DNA of 64,000 nt from Entomortierella parvispora (taxonomy: Eukaryota; Mortierellomycota; Mortierellomycetes; Mortierellales; Mortierellaceae), in assembly GCA_963573315.1 (NCBI GenBank), contig OY752142.1, positions 1,860,001-1,924,000 of the forward strand, read 5' to 3'. Of this stretch, positions 46,401 through 59,712 are shown piece by piece. Position numbers and translations under genes: made by a program. Position 1 is the stretch's first letter; each line of letters opens with the position of its first letter. The notes beneath the pieces were generated by a model. The model saw only the letters and a list, made by a program, of their open reading frames with translations. It had not been told where the DNA came from and did not search any database.

Positions 46401-47926
46401 AGTTGTTTGGTACCTGGATTCCCCTTGCTCGCGCACGGGCTTTGGCAGCCACCTGTTCGTTACACCACAAACTTGGACCGTTTTTAAACGACAACCTGGA
46501 CACCTATTTCCCATCGCCATTGCCGATCCCTAATCAGAAGGTGACCCCAAGTGTTGTCACAGTTACGGCGTCGGCCCTCATGAGTCAGCACGCCGCCGCT
46601 TCGCGTATGAAGACCATTTCATTGTCAGCCCTTCGATCCCCGACGTCACCCCCTACCACCGGCCTCTCTCGAGCAGGCATTCTTAATCACCAGCTGTCCC
46701 GAGGTATGATGGCCAACACTGGATCGAGCCACTTGCAGCAGCTGATTGCTCAGCAAGGCCAGCTGCCTGGCCAGTCGACCTTGAATAGTATGTTGATGTT
46801 GAATGGCAATCAAGTGGAGAGTAGCCAGCAGGGATCGACTGCTGCAAATGCGACGGCTGCTGCGGCTACTCTGGCGCAGGCCACCTCTGCAGCCCCGTCT
46901 TCTACTGCGAGCTCGGCTGCAACTACAGCGACCACGACTGCCAGTATCACTGCAGCGCTGCCAGCCTCTGTTCCCGTGTCATCCTTGACGCCTTCGACTC
47001 TGAACACTGGAGCCAACTTGCTTCATTCTCTGGGACAGGCCAACCAAGGAGGTCCACTCAGCGCTGGCCCGCAGATCCGTCCGCTCCAAGGAGGGTTCTT
47101 GCCTAGGGTTGAGCCCCATACTGGCAGACCCATTCTGCCAATGCTTAACGAGACTGTTTCGGCCGTGCCTGGTCAAAGCGTGATCCCTGTTAAGGATTAT
47201 CAGGATTCAGATGACGACACAGAGTCAGATGATGATGTGGAAGGCGTTCGACAAAAGATGAAGCTCCTCCGAGCGCAACAGCTGGAAGAGGCCGAGAAGA
47301 ACTTTTTGAAGCAGGGTAACAACAACAGCGGCGGCGGCGGTGGCAATCTCGCGGCGGGACAGATGGCTGGTCAGAGAACGCCCACCCTTCAACAGCAGCA
47401 GCAGCAGCAATTGCAGCAACAGCAGCAGGTTCTTTTACAACAGCAGCAAATTCAGCAGCAATTGCAACAACATCAGCAACAGCAGCAGCTTTTGAAGCAG
47501 CAACTTCTCCAACAGCAACAACAACAGCAACAACAGCAGCAGCAACAGCAGCAGTTGATTCAGCAGCAATTGCAAAAGCAGCAATTACAACAACAACAGC
47601 AGCAACAGCAGCAGTTACAACATCAGACGCAGAGCGCTCTCCAGAGACCTTCGATGCGTGGAGGCAAGACTGCCCCTCGGTCAGCCCTTGGTAGGGTCAA
47701 CAGCCCACGGACCTCGGGCACTGCAGCGGACTCCGAAAGCGACGGAGAAGAGGCTGAGCGACAGCGTCGTGTCCGAGCTGGACTTCCACCTTTGACGGGT
47801 GGCAAGAAGGGCTCGGCCACGGTCAAGACCGCTGGAGCTAGCAAGACCTCCGCTGCGGACGAGGAGGTGGATAGTGACGAGGACATTGATATTGGAGGAA
47901 GTGATGGCGATGATGATCTGCGCTAG
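41172..47926 (+). CDS. Gds1-type winged-helix / double-APSES transcription factor
   Basis: Predicted DNA-binding regulator. Four exons (41172-41488, 43117-45477, 45570-45676, 45762-47926) give 1649 residues. Residues about 55-160 form a winged-helix module of the fungal Gds1 type (DSKDKVFAAILKALLYLRN, then ATPYATVSSRISQHFKRA), split by a 1628-nt intron. An acidic Asp/Glu tract and a long Ser/Pro region follow. A first APSES/KilA-N-like module lies at about 790-915 (HAGFVNAAMLRLAARTI, GAWVGLARARELCHEYRLD). A second lies at about 1062-1190 (NGYVNATTLLLAGGVETEQE, GTWIPLARARALAATCSL). The C-terminal third carries a Gln tract (about 1470-1550) and an acidic tail. The exon 1-2 join is supported by phase and by completing the winged helix. 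APSES factors control development and cell-cycle programmes in fungi, but the targets here are unknown. Confidence 0.88.
43341..43440 (+). repeat. GAC/GAT repeats coding for an acidic tract
   Basis: Two runs of GAC, GAT and GAG codons give an Asp/Glu-rich stretch downstream of the winged helix, including about fifteen Asp in a row. Confidence 0.9.
47390..47626 (+). repeat. CAG/CAA repeats coding for a polyglutamine-rich tract
   Basis: About 79 codons are mostly CAG and CAA, broken by Leu, Ile, Val, His and Lys. The longest pure Gln run is about 15. Confidence 0.92.
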
Positions 47927-48058
47927 ATAGTTCCCCCTCTTATTCCTATCTCCCCACTTTTCTTTTCTGCCCCCCTCTCTACCACAATTCTCATTTACTT
48001 TATTTTGTAGTATAAAAATATGTATAATATGGCCTTTACTTGATTCTCTCTGGCTATG

Positions 48059-50003
<1,945 letters not shown>

Positions 50004-50391
50004 GGTAGAAGGAGGATATTCCCGGAGGAGTAAGGGCGTGGGTATTCCTGTGGTAGTAGCGAGGAGGAGGCGTGCGGTAAATGAAGGAATGAGTGAAAGG
50101 GGGGGATGCAAGCTAGTTGAAAACGAAGGCGAGGCTGAGCACACGCGCAAAGCCACCTGGCACACCTTCGCGCCTGTCCGCAGCAACCGCGGTTGGGGTG
50201 TCGAGGAGGGAAAAAAAAGAATCCATCTCCATTGACTCCATCCTTCCATCTCTCTGTCTGTCTGTCTGTCCTCTCTGGATCCCATCCATACCTTCCTCTT
50301 TTTCTGGAATTCATCCCCCCTCATTGAACTTTCCTGTTTCCATCCCACATCTTTGCTCTTCTCATCCTCGCTCGCATCACTCCCACCTTCA
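50004..50391. promoter_or_regulatory. Shared divergent promoter, sirtuin and ASC-1-like gene
   Basis: 388 bp between two start codons. It contains TCTG/TC repeats near 50252-50275 and a pyrimidine-rich leader on the plus strand. No TATA box was seen. Confidence 0.55.
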
Positions 50392-51658
50392 ATGTCCAAC
50401 AACCGAACAAGAAAACAAGCCAAAAAGGCCGCAGCAGAGCCACTTTCTGAACTCGAAAAGGCCATCCGAGCAATCGATCTTGCCACAGAGTCTGCCAATG
50501 CTGCCAAGGAGCGCAAGCCATGCTATTGTCTTGGTAATAGCAAAGGCGGCGAAATGAACCAAATATCGCCCATCACTCTTTTTTTGCCTCCTTTGTAAAA
50601 TGCTGATCCTCTCTGATCTATTGACACAAAAAACAATAGCTACCAAGCACAAATTGAACGTCTTTGCACCCAACTGTCTAAACTGCGGGAAAATCATCTG
50701 CGCATTGGAGGGACCAGGACCTTGCACTTACTGTGGCAAACCCGTCGTCTCTGTGGATCAACAACAGGCCATGGTACTAGAGCTAAAGCGGGAAAAGGCC
50801 GCCTTAGCAAAACAACAGGCTATGGCCACTGCCAAGAGGAAACCCAAGGCTGCCGCCATGAGCACTGCAGGATATGCTAGCAAACTTGGTGGAGGTATGA
50901 CCTCAGCCACAGGATCGGCCGGCGGATGGGTTGAATTGGATGGCAGCCAACCTAGTGCCTTGGATGGTCGAATGACTGAAGAAGAAGAGTTGCAGGAGGC
51001 TATGAAGGCTTCCCTGGCACAGGCCCACAAGGAAAAGTTGCTGGAATATGACCGGACCAGTGCACGTCGGTCCCATGTGATTGATCAGGCCACGGACTTT
51101 GTTCTTCCTGGGGATCGGCCCAACTTGTGGCTTACGGAAGAAGAACGTCAACATCAGACCGAGAAGGCACGTCAGAATCTGGACAAGGTCACGGCAGCGG
51201 CGAGCGGATACCAACGAGCCAAAGTCATGACGATTGATGTGGTGAACCGTCGTGTCGTCGTGGAAGCCGCTGCCCAGGTAGTACCGGAGGAAGAGGAAGA
51301 TGATTCCGTTCCGGAGCCAACAAGCTTATTTGATCTGGCGAAATCGACTAGTATTAGCGGCGGCAACAAACATGGAGGTCGTGGGGGTGCATTCGCCATG
51401 AATCCTTTACTTCGCATGGGTGAATCACCGACCTTTATTGCAAGATCCTCCTTGAGCTCTGGTGGTAAAAACTCAAAGTCAGCAAAGGAGGCAAAGGAAA
51501 AGGTGCTGAAGATCCGCGCAGAAAAACCAAAGGTGCCAAAGCTGCAATATGACGAGGGATCCTACGAGGCCCTGATGGACGACTCACAGATCCTGTTCAG
51601 CTCTGGAAGCGACTCTCAAGCAGCGATGGCGAGCATTGTCGAGCCTAGCTGTGGATAG
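50392..51658 (+). CDS. ASC-1/TRIP4-like zinc-finger protein (zf-C2HC5)
   Basis: Homologue of activating signal cointegrator 1, a subunit of the ASCC / RQT complex that acts in transcription coactivation and in rescue of collided ribosomes. Two exons (50392-50533, 50640-51658; intron 106 nt) give 386 residues. The C2HC5 zinc finger occupies about 41-85, with Cys44, Cys46, His51, Cys60, Cys63, Cys68, Cys76 and Cys79, in the characteristic KPCYCLATKHKLN and CGKIICALEGPGPCTYCGK. A helical stretch, RPNLWLTEEERQHQ and repeated Ser-rich segments follow. There is no ASCH domain, unlike the longer animal proteins, so this is the short fungal form. The start MSNNRTRKQ is chosen over an in-frame ATG at 50353. 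Confidence 0.9.
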
Positions 51659-52677
51659 ACGTGTCTATAAGTTTTTTAGTATTAATAAAAAAAAAGACGC
51701 ATCGAGATCTGCTGAACGCCTCTACGACGACAAATCGCTTTTAGAATCGCAGTCCCCCGCAGTAACCATTCGTATTGAGCATCTTTGGAACTGAATGTTG
51801 TTTCTTTGGCGGGCGAGCACTCTCGAGTCTTGGCACCCAATTGCAAGCTGTCGGCTTTCCATCTCGGCAATTACGTTGATTACTCTTTGACTAAGCAGAG
51901 CCAAAAAAAAGGCAGACATGGATCTAAAGCGGATCTGTCTTCCGAGCAAATGGTGGGTCTCGCGTTCGTGTCTGTGACAACCACCTGGCTTTGGCGCGCA
52001 GAAGCAAAATGTGGAGGAATCTTGGTCGAGAGCGCGGAGCGCGTTTTATCTACCGCAGCTCGTCAGCGGCGTCGAGCGCCAAGGCAAGCAGCCAAGAAAA
52101 CGAGTTCCGGGTGAGCACCAGCAAACAGACATGCACGCAGGATGGCCCTCGCGAGTGCCCAGTTTAATATCGGCCACGGTAAACAGGTTCAAACTTGAAA
52201 CTCGAAAGTCGACCAAAACGACCAACCAACATACTTTACGCCCACACTTAGGCAGGCAAGGCAGGGCAGGGCTAAGAACGGTAGTCTACCGATGGACGGA
52301 CAGGGGGGGTGATTGCCTGCCAAATCTGGTCGGGAAGAGCGCAACATCGATTGTCAGTAGTCCAATTTGCAGGCCGAGCTCGGGCGCGGCCGCTGATTGG
52401 CTGGCGACACTTTCCCACAGTGACCATCTGCTCCAAACACGGACAGCTTGAAGCTGGACTCGAGGGTCCGAAGGAAGGAAGGTTGCTTGTTCCTCCTGTA
52501 ACAATATCACGCAACCCACTGTTCCTTCGACTTCCCTTGACCTCCTTCCCCCTCCTCCCTATAAATACCCCCCCGCAACTGTTGCCCGTAGGTCCCGCCC
52601 TTCTCTCTTCATTCCTCATCCTCTTCATCCAGTCCATCCTGTTCATCCTCCAAACTAATCTCTCCTCCCCTTAGTGC
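51659..52677. other. Intergenic region upstream of the M32 carboxypeptidase
   Basis: ASC-1 3' flank followed by promoter DNA of the peptidase gene. No coding exon or RNA gene was recognised in about 1 kb. A pyrimidine-rich leader lies just before the ATG. Confidence 0.45.
52560..52567 (+). promoter_or_regulatory. TATA box of the M32 carboxypeptidase gene
   Basis: TATAAATA lies 118 nt upstream of the ATG at 52678 and is followed by a C/T-rich leader. Confidence 0.6.
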
Positions 52678-54516
52678 ATGCTCAGATCTACAATGACCGT
52701 CCTCGCCAAATCATCCGCCGAGCTTTCCTCCGAGTCCGTTCGCTCTCTCTATGAGAAGCTCTGCGTCCGCTTGAAGGAGATTAACCACCTCCAGGGTATC
52801 GCCGGTCTCCTTCAGTGGGATCAAGAGGTCATGATGCCCGCTAAAGCTGTTGACAGCCGTTCCGAGCAGGTACTATAGAGTGGCAATGTCAATTCGACTG
52901 GGGGATTGGTTTTCTTGTCCGACATTCATTCTCAACGCTCTGTATCCTTTTTCTTTTCCATAAACAGTTGAGTGTCTTGGCTGGTATGGCCCACGGGATC
53001 GAAACCTCGCCCATCCTCGGCTCTATTCTTCAGGAACTTGAGGATCGCCAAAAGGTCCAGGACCTCTCGACCGAGTTGAACGCCTATGAGCTCGCCAACA
53101 TCCGCCTCTCCCGTAAGCAATACAAGGAGGAGACTATTTATCCCGTTGAGCTCGTCAAGGCCTCTGCTGCTCTCCAGACAAAGGCCTCTCACGCCTGGGT
53201 TGAAGCCCGTAAGGAGTCAAACTATGCCAAGTTTGCCCCCTTCCTTCAGGAACAGATTGATCTTCTCCGCAAGAAGGTCGCCTACTGCATGGAGGCTGGT
53301 CTCTGTGAGGAGGCTCGCAAGATTAACGAGAAGGCTCGTATCAGCCATGGATTGAAGGACGGCGAGGAATGCTACAAGGGTTATTACCAGGTCTTGCTCG
53401 ACAAGTACGAGCCTGGCTTCAAGGAGGAGCGTCTCCAGGCCTTGTTTGGAGATTTGAAGACGAATTTGGTTCCCTTGATTTCCAAGATCACGGAAAAGAA
53501 CTTCCAGCACGACAACAGCGCAATCAAGGGCGACTTTGATGTCGAAAAGCAGACCGAGTTCTCCCATCGTCTGTCCAAGGACATTGGATTCGATACCGAT
53601 TGCGGTCGTTTAGATGTCTCCACCCATCCCTTCACCGGCGGTGCCCATCCTACCGATGTCCGTATGACCACCCGCTATACCATTAACGATCTTCAGGAGG
53701 GTATTACCGGTACCATCCACGAGACCGGACACTCTCTCTATGAGCAGGGCCGCAGCAAGGAGTACCGTGACCTCCCTGTCTCCCAGGCCTTGTCTCTCGG
53801 AATCCACGAGTCCCAGTCCTTGTTATGGTAAGAGAATTGTGCAGCCTTTTTTTTTCCGAATTGGACAAAAAAATTGACATCTTTACTTATTACTATCTAA
53901 TAGGGAGCGTATGGTCGGTTTGGGTAGACCTTTCTGGACCTATGCCCTCCCCTTGTTGAAGGAGACCTTCCCCACTCTTGAGCGTGTCCAGGACGTCAAT
54001 TTGGAACAATTCTACAATGCCTTCAACCGTGTCGAGCCTGGTTTTATCCGTATTGAAGCCGATGAGGTCACATACCCTCTCCACGTTATTCTCCGCTACG
54101 AGATCGAGAAGGCTTTAGTTGAGGGTGACATCACTGTCGCTGAAGTTCCCGCTCTCTGGAACGCCAAGATGAAGGAGTACTTGGGCAAGGATGTGGAGGA
54201 GGACCGCGTCGGATGCTTGCAGGATACCCACTGGGCTTTTGGCCTTATCGGTTACTTCCCTACCTACACTCTCGGATCCATCTACGCTGTCCAGATCTAT
54301 AGCGCTGCCAAGGAGGCTATCCCCAACTTGGAGGAGCATCTGGCCAAGGGCGAGTTCCATGTTTTGAAGGAGTGGTTGAACGAGAACATTCACAAGCAGG
54401 GCTCCGTGCGTGAGTCTGGTGACGAGTTGATTATTGCCTTGACGGGCAAGCCCTTGAATGCTTCACTCTATGTCGAATACTTGACCGACAAGTACACCAA
54501 GATCTACGACTTGTAA
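52678..54516 (+). CDS. M32-family metallocarboxypeptidase (Taq/Pfu type)
   Basis: Zinc carboxypeptidase that removes C-terminal residues from peptides, cytosolic in known members. Three exons (52678-52869, 52968-53827, 53904-54516; introns 98 and 76 nt) give 554 residues, slightly above the usual 500. The zinc site is HETGH at 315-319 with the third ligand Glu345 in HESQS, and the next exon starts ERMVG. GLLQWDQEVMMP near the N-terminus, DVRMTTRY before the zinc site, and GCLQDTHWAFGLIGYFPTYT and LGSIYAVQIY after it are family hallmarks. All catalytic elements are present. The family is mainly bacterial and archaeal, with scattered eukaryotic members. Codon choice is strongly C-ending, as in highly expressed fungal genes. 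A second ATG five codons in could be used. A TATA box lies upstream. Confidence 0.96.
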
Positions 54517-55097
54517 GCTGAGAATTGGAAGGCCCACGCGCTGCTCAGGTTTAAATGGGTGTGCAGCTTGTAAATAAATAGAACGATAATAAAAAAAAGA
54601 GCTACGGATGAATCATTGAGGCGCATGCGGGAATTAGGGATGCAGGTCAGTCTAAGAAGGGAGGAAGCGGGGGTACAGAAAAGTTGGCTCATCAGCAGTC
54701 GACGACGAGGGGAAGTGAGCGGGATGACCATTCCAACGTGCCAAACGGCTCAAGGTTTGCAGTGGAGGGTTCTTTGCGCGGTTTTCCCCCCTTTTCTTCT
54801 TTCGACTTGAGTTGGTCCAAAAAGACAGCCCAACGAGAGGAGGAAGAGGAGGAGGGCGTTGCCTTCTCCCTTCCTCTTCCTTTTCTCTTTCCCTCCATTG
54901 TCTCCTCCACACTGCCATTCTCATTGTCATTGTCCTTGTCCTTGTCATTCTTCCTTCTGATCCGAGACGCGCGACTTCTGTCCCTGGGCGTAAGTCAACC
55001 TTAAACGGACTAGTCTCACCCTAAAGAAGCAACTCAGGTCCATCCATCCATTCCTTCCCTCGATCAATCTCGGTGACATTCCCTCCAGCATTCACTC
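54517..55097. other. Intergenic region between carboxypeptidase and K+ channel
   Basis: AATAAA-type words lie near 54573, downstream of the peptidase stop. Beyond that is pyrimidine-rich leader DNA with TTGTCC/TTGTCA repeats (54925-54950). No gene is supported. Confidence 0.5.
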
Positions 55098-58000
55098 ATG
55101 TCCTACTTTGAAAAGAGACCAAGAGAGCCTGTCAACGGTGACGACGCCTCGTCCTTGAGTGGCAAGAGTGACCATCGACCCTCCTCAGAGGACGTCGATC
55201 TACGTCTGGAAACCTTGGGCGAATTCGAAGGTCCGCTCGGCACTCCTCGCCTCGAAAGACATAGAGTCACAGGTGGCGATCCTGAGAGTTTGGGAGAGAT
55301 AGAAGCTATCAAGGACATTGCAAAAGACAGTAGCAGCATCGACCAATCGAAAAAAGTCCCTCCAGCATGGTCTGCGGGATTTCTAGGCCTCTTTCGATCA
55401 CTAACAGCACGACCACCTCTGGACGAGACAAAGCCAAAGGAGGCCACGGCCACAGTTGGACATCATCACTCCATCTCGATGGCGGGATTCAAGACGCATG
55501 TCCCGGCAGATATTAATGAGCTGGAGTCGAACTATCGTGTCCTACCCTTGGCGATCGGATGCATCATCCCAGTAAGATCATCACGTTCTTGTCTCGGTCA
55601 TGGATTGCGACCTTGCAGGACAGTTGAGAGCTAATCAACCCAATATCGCCGCTCTTGTTTAACCGTCAGGTTTCGATTTTGATTAACGTGCCATCGTTGA
55701 CCTCGCCCTGGGTCGGTACAGCCGTGTATGTTATTCTGTGGACGATCATGAACGCCTGCATGCATTTGAGGTTACACTCAACGGACTAAAGAAAAGCCCC
55801 TTCGCCTTGTCGTATTGAAATACAGATACGATCCAGTAACCAAGGTCGGGGAAATTTCAGTCCCTAGCTGGATGAATGGTATGGTCATTGGCGCTCTTGT
55901 GACGGCCGTCCTATGCAACTTGTGTGTTCTATCTCGATTTCTGGAAAGACATGTCTGGCACAGTGTCGTGTTTAGTTTGATTGCTGCGACCCTCCAAGGT
56001 AAGTGACAAACAGGATGCCACACAGAATGAGAACTCCAAGGCAAACTGATTGACTAAGTCTTTCACCCGATCAGATTTTTTGTGCATTGGTGTAGTCGTG
56101 CCGTTTTGTCTAAAGTATCCACAGTCCAAGGGCTACGTTTATTTGGAGGGGTAACTACCCGATAAGCAATCGCGTATTGGGCACTTACAGTAGCATGAGT
56201 CCTAAAATGGCGTCGTTTAATTTCTGCCCATGAACCTAGATTTTGGACGATGGTCGTATCCATGATTTTTTCCATGTCTGCAACCATAATGTTGTCGATT
56301 GATATCTACAGGACTCCGCACTTTCGTCTTCATGGCTCAGGCGTTACCCACAAGCAGCGCATCTTGATTGCTGAGGCTATGTCGCTATGTTTCTACCTGG
56401 CCATTGGAGCCTTGGTGTTTATCTGGATCGAGAAATGGACTTTTGTCGAATCTTTGTAAGAAAGTAGTAGAGGATAGAGTGTTCCATCTGTGTTGTGTCA
56501 ATGTAAGCAATGCACCGGACTGTTAATCATTGTCCTCTGTTCAACAACGCCGTAGATTTTTTGTGATGGTAACAATCACGACCATTGGGTTCGGAAACAC
56601 AGTCCCGAAGACATCAGCCGGTCGGACATTTGTCATTTTTTATGGCGCTGGGGGCATTGTTCTGTTTGGTAACTTTCACCTTTCTTTGACCCTTGTTGAG
56701 CAGAGAAGAGATTAGATGTTCTAGCGCTGACCTTTTCATTTCTTGTTCTGGGAACAAAAAATAGCAATGGCGGTCAACGCGATCCGTTATGTTATTCTCG
56801 AAGACCTGCACCGCCAATTCGCCTTGAGAGCCAAGGAGCGCAAGATGAAGCGGGAAGCACGACGACGTGAAAGGAAGGAAGGGCGATCGCGTGAAAAAGA
56901 ACGACGGAAACGGGTTCAAGAAACGCTCAAACGACTAGCCTTGGCGAATGGAGCCTCGATGCTGGATCCAAACCAAAACAGCCGATCCCATCTTTTTTCC
57001 ATTTTACCGAAACACTTTACGATCCATGGAAATAGCAAGCGGCTCTCTGACCATTTTGCAAGCGAAAATAACGGAAATAGTGGCGGCAACAACAGCACGA
57101 CCCATACCACGCCGGGCGAGTTTCCGTATTCTTTGTTTGGATCCAAGTCTTCATCAGACCAGGATGGAAAGAAAGACCATCACGTAATCGAGATGACGCG
57201 GTCTACAAGTTATCCTCCAAATGAAGAGTCGACTTTCACGAAGGACATGGATGATATATTCAACAAGCGCCTGCAAAGCGATCAAGAGGTTGGCATGGAA
57301 CAAACAAGAACCACAGCGCAAGCAAAGAGCAAAGAGAAGACCGAGTCTTTTTCGAGTATCCGACGCCACAGATCGTTGATTGGATTGATATTCTGGGTCA
57401 TCAGGTACCTTTACAGGATCACAGGTCATGCCTGCGGATGGCGAGGGGCGGAGAGTAGTCCGCAGATCGCAGAAGTGCAGCCCACGGCCAAGGAGCAACG
57501 CGAGGCGGATAGACGGTTGGCACACGAGGAGAGTATGAAGGAATATAAGAGAAGACTGCGGTTCAGTTTTCTGATGTTTCTGTGCTTTTGGTTAATCGGA
57601 GCGGCGGTATTTCGTTCCCTCGAAGGATGGACTTTTGGGATGGCTATGTATTTCACTTTCGTGGCTTTCTCGACTATTGGATACGGAGATTTAGTGCCGT
57701 TAACGCTGGCGGGGCGATCTCTCTTCCTAGCCTACTGTTTGGTCGGTATTGTCACTTTGACGTTTCTGGCATCCTTGGTGTCTGAGCTTTTAAGCAAAAC
57801 AATGCGTAGACACGTCGTTCAAACTCAACTGCGCAGGAGTGAACGGTTTCTCGAGCATGGAGATCGACTGGTTCAATCACCTAGCGAACGAGACCCAGAG
57901 CAAGGCGACGCGGATTGTGGCATGGACGGACTACATGAACTTGTAGACGATGATGGCCTCCAGGAGGAGAGGATGCGGACTCTTCAAAACCTCGCTTCCC

Positions 58001-59496
58001 AAACGACAACCGCAGGCGACGAGGGAGAAGAAAGGGCTCAAGCGAAATCTTGTCAAGGCAGTCTTCGGAACCTGGTCCAGGTATCGCGCGACTTTGACAC
58101 GCTGTTGCAGAAAGTCCTTGGAGCGGATTACGATGGTGGCAGTAATATTTCGCAAGGTAAAGATGTGATCACAACTCCGGAAATTGCCGTGGAATCTTCA
58201 TCCGAGAGTATTTTGGAGTACCTGGAGAAGGGAGACGGCGATGACTCTTCGTATTTGAGTCCATCCATTTCTTGTGATGTCACTTCTACGAGTTCTATTC
58301 ACCGGCATTCCAGAGCGAAAGGACGATCATACATGGATCTGCAGACGACAGGCACATATCACGGGACAGGACAGTCGTCTGTGTCCAGCTCGCAATTCAG
58401 TATTACCGCCTGGCCCACTTCTGCAGCAGCAGCTATCGCTGGGACATTGGTACCTTCGAGCTCCTCTGTGCAGAGTCGAAGTAACTCTCCCAAGCAATCG
58501 AAAGTGTTGTCCCCATCATCAACCACCCCTACCATTGCAACCCATCGGCGCAATCCTGATGGTACTGTGACAATTGCTGCGGTGCATTGGCAACATCTCA
58601 TCGAGTATTCCAGGCAGTTCAAGGTTCTCACAGATTCTTGCGACCAAACCCTGGAACGACTCCTCGCTTGGGAGGCTAACGAAAAGAAGATGTGTCTGAA
58701 GCGCCAGCAGACCAAGGAGCGTCAGCAAAGACTCTTGCGTGAGAGACGGTTACGATTGTTCGAACTTGGAGGAACTTACGGAGCTGTAGACGATGGTATC
58801 GAGGACGAGGAGGAATTGGATGAGTGGGAGGAAGAAGGGTCCCATTATGAAGATGATGAAGCGACTGTGGATAATGATGGGCGTGGAATTTATAGTGCTG
58901 ACGGAAGAGGGTATGATGGCATTACCGCTTTGGATGACGGGGTCTTGGACAAGACTCGCGAAAATATTGCGGATGCACTCCTGGGTCCTGATCGACGGCT
59001 GCTATCACATCAGAGTCGAAATCAACCCGAGCGCGTACCCTTGCGGACGACACCAAAAAATCCTACTTTACGTCCCGTCCACCAGCAACGCGCAGTGGCC
59101 GATCACGCAAGAGTGATTGGTGTCGAACGTCTAGTAGGCACAAGAGCCATCCCAAGCAGAGGGCGATCGTTCCATCCTGCTTCTAATGATCAATCCGCAG
59201 ATGAATCTTCTACCACCGCGGTATCAGTCACAGGCAATGGAGGCGCCATTTCTTTATCCTCCCATCCTGGCACGAGAACTGCGCGATTGACAACCCATGA
59301 AAGGGAAGCAGGTTCCGCTGTTCGTAGAAGGTCCAGGAGTAGAAGTCGTCAGCGAAGCCATACAAGTCATGGCGACGGAAGGAACATTGGTCACTCTGTT
59401 CGAGTAGGCCTTCCACGACCACCTTTACACACCATCCACACAAATATCGCTTATTCCTCAGAGGATGGCTGCGAATCCATAGGAGAGGATCGATAA
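55098..59496 (+). CDS. TOK-type outward-rectifier K+ channel (two pore domains)
   Basis: Plasma-membrane potassium channel of the fungal TOK1 class (eight membrane spans, two pores per subunit). Seven exons (55098-55571, 55670-55725, 55826-55998, 56075-56150, 56240-56455, 56556-56668, 56765-59496) give 1279 residues, nearly twice yeast TOK1. Polar N-terminus to about 145, then hydrophobic spans across exons 1-5. Pore 1 filter TTIGFGN is at 340-346. A highly charged insert of about 250 residues (KERKMKREARRRERKEGR and more) precedes another span pair, with pore 2 filter STIGYGD around 673-678. Then a very long cytoplasmic tail with acidic and Arg/Ser regions. The asymmetry of GFG in the first pore and GYG in the second is visible directly. 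The second large intracellular insert and the 600-residue tail could carry regulatory sites. Confidence 0.92.
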
Positions 59497-59712
59497 TCGT
59501 ATACCTCCTCGTCATTTAGCATCTACAATTTTTCAATACAAACTTGCATGATTTACAGAAAATCATACACAGGATCGTGTCGCTCATTGCAATGGCAGCT
59601 GTTAGCACAAAATACAGCACAACCAATTCTCATTTTGTTTTAATTGTCGTTGGCATAAAAGACTATTTACAGACGCGCGTTGCCCTCATTCTTTCATAAC
59701 AGGGAGCGCGCT

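Noticed and set aside
47390-47626. CAG/CAA tract considered as a tandem non-coding satellite
   Set aside because: It lies within a long open coding frame and mixes CAG with CAA, as expected for a coding glutamine tract.
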